Source: JAJBWD01 sp041670885
GTDB lineage: Bacteria; Bacillota; Clostridia; Clostridiales; Clostridiaceae
Length of the DNA stretch: 6,491 nt
Direction: 5' to 3'
Assembly (NCBI GenBank): GCA_041670885.1
Contig: JBAXYJ010000171.1
Span: forward strand, 1-6,491
Numbering within the stretch: the stretch's first letter is position 1; each line of letters begins with the position of its first letter. Shown here piece by piece: positions 3,910 to 6,491 of the stretch. Below the pieces are notes generated by a model that was not told where the DNA came from, did no database searches, and saw nothing but the letters and a program-made list of their open reading frames with translations. The position numbers and the translations under genes were made by a program.

Positions 3910-6491
3910 GTATAGGAAGCTTCTATTTCCGATATTCTCTCCGGAGTCCCGCAGCCTATAACGTTCCCCCCTCTGTCTCCTCCTTCAGGTCCCAAATCGA
4001 TTATATAATCCGCATTTTTTATTATGTCTAAATTATGCTCTATTACTATAATAGTATTACCTGTATCTACAAGTCTTTGAAGTATCTTAATTAATTTATT
4101 TACATCATCAACATGAAGACCTGTTGTTGGTTCATCTAAAATATATAAAGTCTTGCCGGTGCCTCTCTTTGAAAGCTCATAGGCCAGCTTTATCCTCTGA
4201 GCCTCTCCTCCTGATAAGGAAGTTGAACTCTGTCCAAGCCTAATATAGGAAAGTCCTACATCATATAAAGTTCTAAGTTTATTTTCTATTCTTGGATGAT
4301 TTTTAAAGAATTCCAAGGCTTCCTCTACAGTCATGTCTAATATGTCTGCAATGTTCTTGCCCTTGTATTTAACCTCCAGTGTTTCTCTATTGTACCTTTT
4401 ACCTTTACATACCTCACAGGGAACATAAACATCCGATAAAAACTGCATCTCAATTTTTATTATTCCGTCTCCTCTGCAGGCCTCACATCTTCCTCCTTTT
4501 ACATTAAAGGAGAATCTTCCTGCTTTATAGCCCTTTACCTTTGACTCTGTGGATGAGGCAAATACTTCTCTTATCAAATCAAATACTCCGGTATAGGTGG
4601 CAGGGTTAGACCTGGGTGTTCTTCCTATAGGACTTTGGTCAATATTTATTATCTTATCTATATACTCTGTGCCTTTTATATCTTTATACTTACCTGGTAT
4701 TATTTTACTATTATAAAGTCTTTTATGTAAGCCCTTATATAATATCTCATTAACTAATGTACTTTTTCCTGATCCCGAAACTCCGGTTACACAGTTAAAT
4801 ACTCCAAGAGGAAATTTCACATCTATATTTTTCAGGTTGTTTTCTTCAGCACCTATTATAGTTATGAATTTATCCCCGGTTTCTCTTCGATTAAGGGGAA
4901 CTAAAACCTTTTTTTCTCCTCTTAGGTACTGGCCAGTAATAGACTCCTTAACACTTTTAATATCCTCCAGTGTTCCTGCTGCTACTACCTCTCCTCCATG
5001 CTCTCCGGCGTATGGCCCTATATCTACTATGTAATCAGCGTCTCTTATGGTATCCTCATCATGCTCAACTACTATTAAAGTATTGCCTAAGTCTCTTAAG
5101 TCTTTCAGCGTCTTTATAAGCCTGTCATTATCTCTCTGATGAAGTCCTATACTGGGCTCATCTAAAATATATAAAACTCCCACTAAGGATGAACCTATCT
5201 GAGTTGCCAGCCTTATTCTCTGAGCCTCTCCACCTGATAAAGTAGCAGCTGCTCTGTTAAGGTCCAGATAATCAAGTCCTACATTTACAAGAAAATTAAG
5301 CCTGCTTTTTATTTCCTTTAGAATCTCTTTTCCTATCATCTGCTCTCTTTCACTTAGGTTAAGAGAATTTAAAAATTTAATTTCTTCCTTTATGGAAAGT
5401 CTGCAGAACTCATATATATTTATTCCGCTTATAAGAACAGACAGAGCTTCTTTGTTCAGCCTGGCACCATTACAGTCCGGGCATTTGTTAACAGACATAT
5501 ATCCTTCTATTTCCCTTTTAATATAGTCTGAATTTGTTTCTTTATATCTTCTTTTAAGATTATTCATTATACCCTCATAGCTGTGATTTACCTCTATGTT
5601 GGCATTTTCCTTTGCATACTTTACCTTTATCTTTTCTCCGTCAGTGCCATATAAAATAGTTTTATATATATTCTCCGGTAATTTTTTTATTGGAGTATCC
5701 AGTGAAAATTTATATTTTTTTGAAAGGGAACTTAAAATATTATATGTCCAGCTGTCCTCCTTTATTGAGCTGTTTCCAAGAGAATCTATGGCCCCTTCCT
5801 TTATACTTTTATTCTTATCAGGAATTAAAAGATCCTCATCCAGCTCCATTAATACTCCTAAGCCATCACATCTTTCACACCTTCCATAAGGGGTGTTGAA
5901 TGAAAAAAGTCTGGGAGCTATTTCCTCAATGCTGATATTACAGTGAGGGCAGGAAAAGTTCTCTGAAAATAAAATATCCTTATCCCCAAAAATATTAACA
6001 ACAATTAATCCTGCTCCGTATTTAAGAGAGGTTTCTATGGAATCTGTAAGTCTTCTTCTTATATCCTCTTTTACAACCAGCCTGTCAACAACAGCTTCTA
6101 TGGTATGCTTTTTATTTTTATCAAGGGAGATACTATCATCCTCTAAATCATAAAGCTCTCCATCGATTCTTGCCCTTACAAATCCATTTTTCTTTATTCC
6201 TTCTATTACCTTCTCATGCTGTCCTTTTCTTCCTCTTATAATAGGAGACAGAATCTGAATTTTTGTACCTGTATCTAAGCTCATTATATTGTCTACCATC
6301 TGGTCTACTGTCTGCTTTTCTATTTTTTCTCCGCAGATTGGGCAATGAGGTATACCAATTTTAGCATACAATAATCTAAGATAATCATATATTTCAGTTA
6401 CTGTTCCTACAGTTGATCTGGGGTTTCTTGAGGTGGTCTTCTGATCTATGGAAATAGCAGGCGATAATCCTTCTATATAATCCACATCAGG
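3882..6491 (-). CDS. uvrA: UvrABC system protein A (5' end beyond right edge)
   Basis: UvrA is the damage-sensing ATPase of nucleotide excision repair; its dimer scans DNA and loads UvrB at lesions. The 869 visible residues open with PDVDYIEGLSPA, which sits near residue 71 in E. coli UvrA, so about 70 residues including the first Walker A motif are missing and full length would be about 940, normal for the family. Numbering from the first visible residue: zinc-type cysteines 181/184 and 205/208; first ABC signature LSGGEAQ at 418-424, Walker B LYILDEP at 440-446, switch His477; second Walker A GVSGSGKST at 570-578; second zinc module at 669/672 and 692/695; second signature at 759-765, Walker B at 782-788, switch His819. 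Further CxxC pairs at 50/53 and 337/340 may form another zinc site. The GTG at 6485-6483 is an internal valine of PDVDYIEG, not a start. All visible catalytic motifs are intact. In clostridia uvrB commonly lies just upstream, outside this window. Confidence 0.98.
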   Translation of the reverse strand, partial: PDVDYIEGLSPAISIDQKTTSRNPRSTVGTVTEIYDYLRLLYAKIGIPHCPICGEKIEKQTVDQMVDNIMSLDTGTKIQILSPIIRGRKGQHEKVIEGIKKNGFVRARIDGELYDLEDDSISLDKNKKHTIEAVVDRLVVKEDIRRRLTDSIETSLKYGAGLIVVNIFGDKDILFSENFSCPHCNISIEEIAPRLFSFNTPYGRCERCDGLGVLMELDEDLLIPDKNKSIKEGAIDSLGNSSIKEDSWTYNILSSLSKKYKFSLDTPIKKLPENIYKTILYGTDGEKIKVKYAKENANIEVNHSYEGIMNNLKRRYKETNSDYIKREIEGYMSVNKCPDCNGARLNKEALSVLISGINIYEFCRLSIKEEIKFLNSLNLSEREQMIGKEILKEIKSRLNFLVNVGLDYLDLNRAAATLSGGEAQRIRLATQIGSSLVGVLYILDEPSIGLHQRDNDRLIKTLKDLRDLGNTLIVVEHDEDTIRDADYIVDIGPYAGEHGGEVVAAGTLEDIKSVKESITGQYLRGEKKVLVPLNRRETGDKFITIIGAEENNLKNIDVKFPLGVFNCVTGVSGSGKSTLVNEILYKGLHKRLYNSKIIPGKYKDIKGTEYIDKIINIDQSPIGRTPRSNPATYTGVFDLIREVFASSTESKVKGYKAGRFSFNVKGGRCEACRGDGIIKIEMQFLSDVYVPCEVCKGKRYNRETLEVKYKGKNIADILDMTVEEALEFFKNHPRIENKLRTLYDVGLSYIRLGQSSTSLSGGEAQRIKLAYELSKRGTGKTLYILDEPTTGLHVDDVNKLIKILQRLVDTGNTIIVIEHNLDIIKNADYIIDLGPEGGDRGGNVIGCGTPERISEIEASYTGQYLKKVL

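Noticed and set aside
4132..5175. Exact 18-base direct repeat (4132-4149 and 5158-5175) and a similar near-repeat around 4198 and 5220
   Set aside because: They encode the Walker B (LYILDEP) and ABC signature (SGGEAQRI) segments of the two ATPase halves of UvrA; an internal domain duplication explains them, not a mobile or regulatory repeat.
1040..5899. Plus-strand open frames of about 60-100 codons (for example 1040-1279, 4837-5034, 5596-5889)
   Set aside because: Each lies wholly opposite a conserved minus-strand gene, shows no recognisable domain, and is expected as a shadow of AT-rich coding sequence.
6060..6088. TTGACA-like -35 on the minus strand inside uvrA
   Set aside because: At 17 bases the -10 is GATATA (three of six matches); a better TATAAG needs a 19-base spacer. 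It lies in conserved coding sequence (VDRLVVKEDI) with no gene start nearby.
6483..6485. GTG codon that could be read as the start of the uvrA reading frame
   Set aside because: The frame stays open to the window edge, and the preceding codons give PD, making PDVDYIEGLSPA, a conserved internal UvrA segment. The true start lies about 70 codons outside the window.

Overview
The window is AT-rich, and every supportable gene is read leftward on the minus strand with almost no intergenic space. AT-rich codon use, strong Gram-positive Shine-Dalgarno sites, a TTG start and the protein types all point to a Firmicute of the class Clostridia, probably Clostridium or a close relative. Species cannot be fixed from this sequence.

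In the direction of transcription (right to left): (1) nearly all of uvrA (6491 to 3882), lacking only about 70 N-terminal residues beyond the window edge; (2) a 56-base gap (3826-3881) with a strong promoter-like sequence overlapping the uvrA stop codon, followed at once by a stem-loop with a short U-run; (3) a small membrane-anchored FHA-domain protein (3825 to 3394); (4) a SEDS-family glycosyltransferase of the FtsW/RodA/SpoVE group (3389 to 2124); (5) a short class B penicillin-binding protein (2124 to 712); (6) the N-terminal 232 residues of uvrC (698 to the left edge), which starts with TTG and continues outside the window. No stretch over 300 bases lacks a gene. I see no tRNA, rRNA, CRISPR, insertion sequence or prophage signal.

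Two processes are interleaved. UvrA and UvrC belong to nucleotide excision repair: UvrA recognises damage and loads UvrB, and UvrC makes the dual incision. The three genes between them form a peptidoglycan-synthesis module. The SEDS protein polymerises glycan strands from lipid II, the class B PBP crosslinks them, and the FHA protein is a phosphothreonine-reading membrane adaptor. The gene junctions (4-base gap, TAATG overlap, 13-base gap) indicate one translationally coupled operon from the FHA gene to uvrC, probably started by the promoter at the end of uvrA.

The most notable point is that the FHA, SEDS and PBP proteins each resemble, in size and local motifs, the FhaB(FipA)-RodA-PbpA set that actinobacteria encode beside the kinases PknA and PknB. 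Here the set has no kinase or phosphatase gene inside it and is flanked by DNA-repair genes. The individual families are known; the arrangement and the promoter/hairpin junction are what deserve a second look.
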